A stretch of 5,262 nucleotides of DNA, taken from NCBI GenBank assembly GCA_050049355.1, contig JASFWK010000142.1, positions 1 to 5,262 of the forward strand, written 5' to 3'. The notes beneath the pieces were generated by a model. That model did not search any database, was not told the origin of the DNA, and saw nothing but the letters and a program-made list of their open reading frames with translations. The position numbers were made by a program, and so were the translations under genes. How positions within the stretch are numbered: position 1 is the first letter of the stretch; every line of letters begins with the position of its first letter. The stretch is from JASFWK01 sp050049355. Lineage in GTDB: Bacteria; Chloroflexota; Anaerolineae; B4-G1; DUEL01. Positions 5,194 through 5,262 of the stretch are shown here, piece after piece.

Positions 5194-5262
5194 ATGTCAC
5201 TTCTGAGAAGAATCGAAGAGACACAACAAGATGGGGCTCAAAGGCAGGCGGATAGGTCTGAG
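5194..5262 (+). CDS. cpaF: Start of probable CpaF/TadA pilus motor ATPase (partial, cut by the window edge)
   Basis: An open frame begins at the ATG at 5194 and runs off the right edge after 23 codons (it starts MSLLRRIEETQQ and continues polar and charged). A purine-rich AGGGAAGGA (5181-5189) precedes it at a suitable distance. Its position directly after cpaE is where Tad loci usually carry cpaF/tadA, the secretion ATPase that powers pilus assembly, and this family often opens with a short basic and then polar variable segment. No catalytic motif lies inside the window, so the assignment rests on gene order and the general look of the N-terminus. Confidence 0.6.
   Translation, partial: MSLLRRIEETQQDGAQRQADRSE

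Overview
The window is a segment of a Tad (tight adherence, Flp-type) pilus locus, with every supported gene on the + strand. The DNA is GC-rich by eye, the genes are tightly packed, and nearly all have strong purine-rich ribosome binding sites. The order tadE, tadG-like, cpaB, cpaE with an N-terminal receiver domain, then cpaF suggests a bacterium outside the Proteobacteria. Chloroflexota (Anaerolineae-like) is my best guess. That is an inference from gene order and protein style; there is no taxonomic marker here.

Layout. Positions 1-82 are the tail of an unidentified gene. Two bases later comes a secreted lipoprotein gene (85-693, GTG start), which appears to contain two PepSY-like units repeated at an exact 84-residue period. 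It is followed by tadE (710-1123, a pseudopilin with a prepilin-peptidase site) and a tadG-like gene (1142-2290, an N-terminal membrane anchor and a Cys-paired exported domain). A 409-bp gap (2291-2699) with no convincing gene follows. It holds a 10-bp perfect stem-loop (2418-2443), a near-consensus sigma-70-type promoter (TTGACT, 17 bp, TATGAT at 2604-2632), a 7-bp direct repeat overlapping that promoter, and a leader hairpin ahead of a very strong SD. Next are cpaB (2700-3776), cpaE (3810-5123) and the first 23 codons of a probable cpaF (5194 to the window edge).

How the genes work together. In Tad systems, CpaF is the motor ATPase and CpaE/TadZ positions the machine. CpaB/RcpC is an extracytoplasmic assembly protein, and TadE/TadG are minor pilin-like or envelope-anchored components. 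Here the exported components (lipoprotein, TadE, TadG-like) sit upstream of the gap. The assembly machinery (CpaB, CpaE, CpaF) sits downstream of its own predicted promoter, so the locus may be two transcription units. CpaE keeps all the canonical phosphorylation residues in its receiver, which suggests phospho-relay control of pilus assembly. Its P-loop lysine is replaced by Cys. No Flp major pilin, prepilin peptidase, TadB or TadC gene is seen in the window.

The overall system is a known type. The less ordinary parts are the duplicated lipoprotein, the regulatory gap, the CpaE P-loop and the cysteine pairs in the exported domains.
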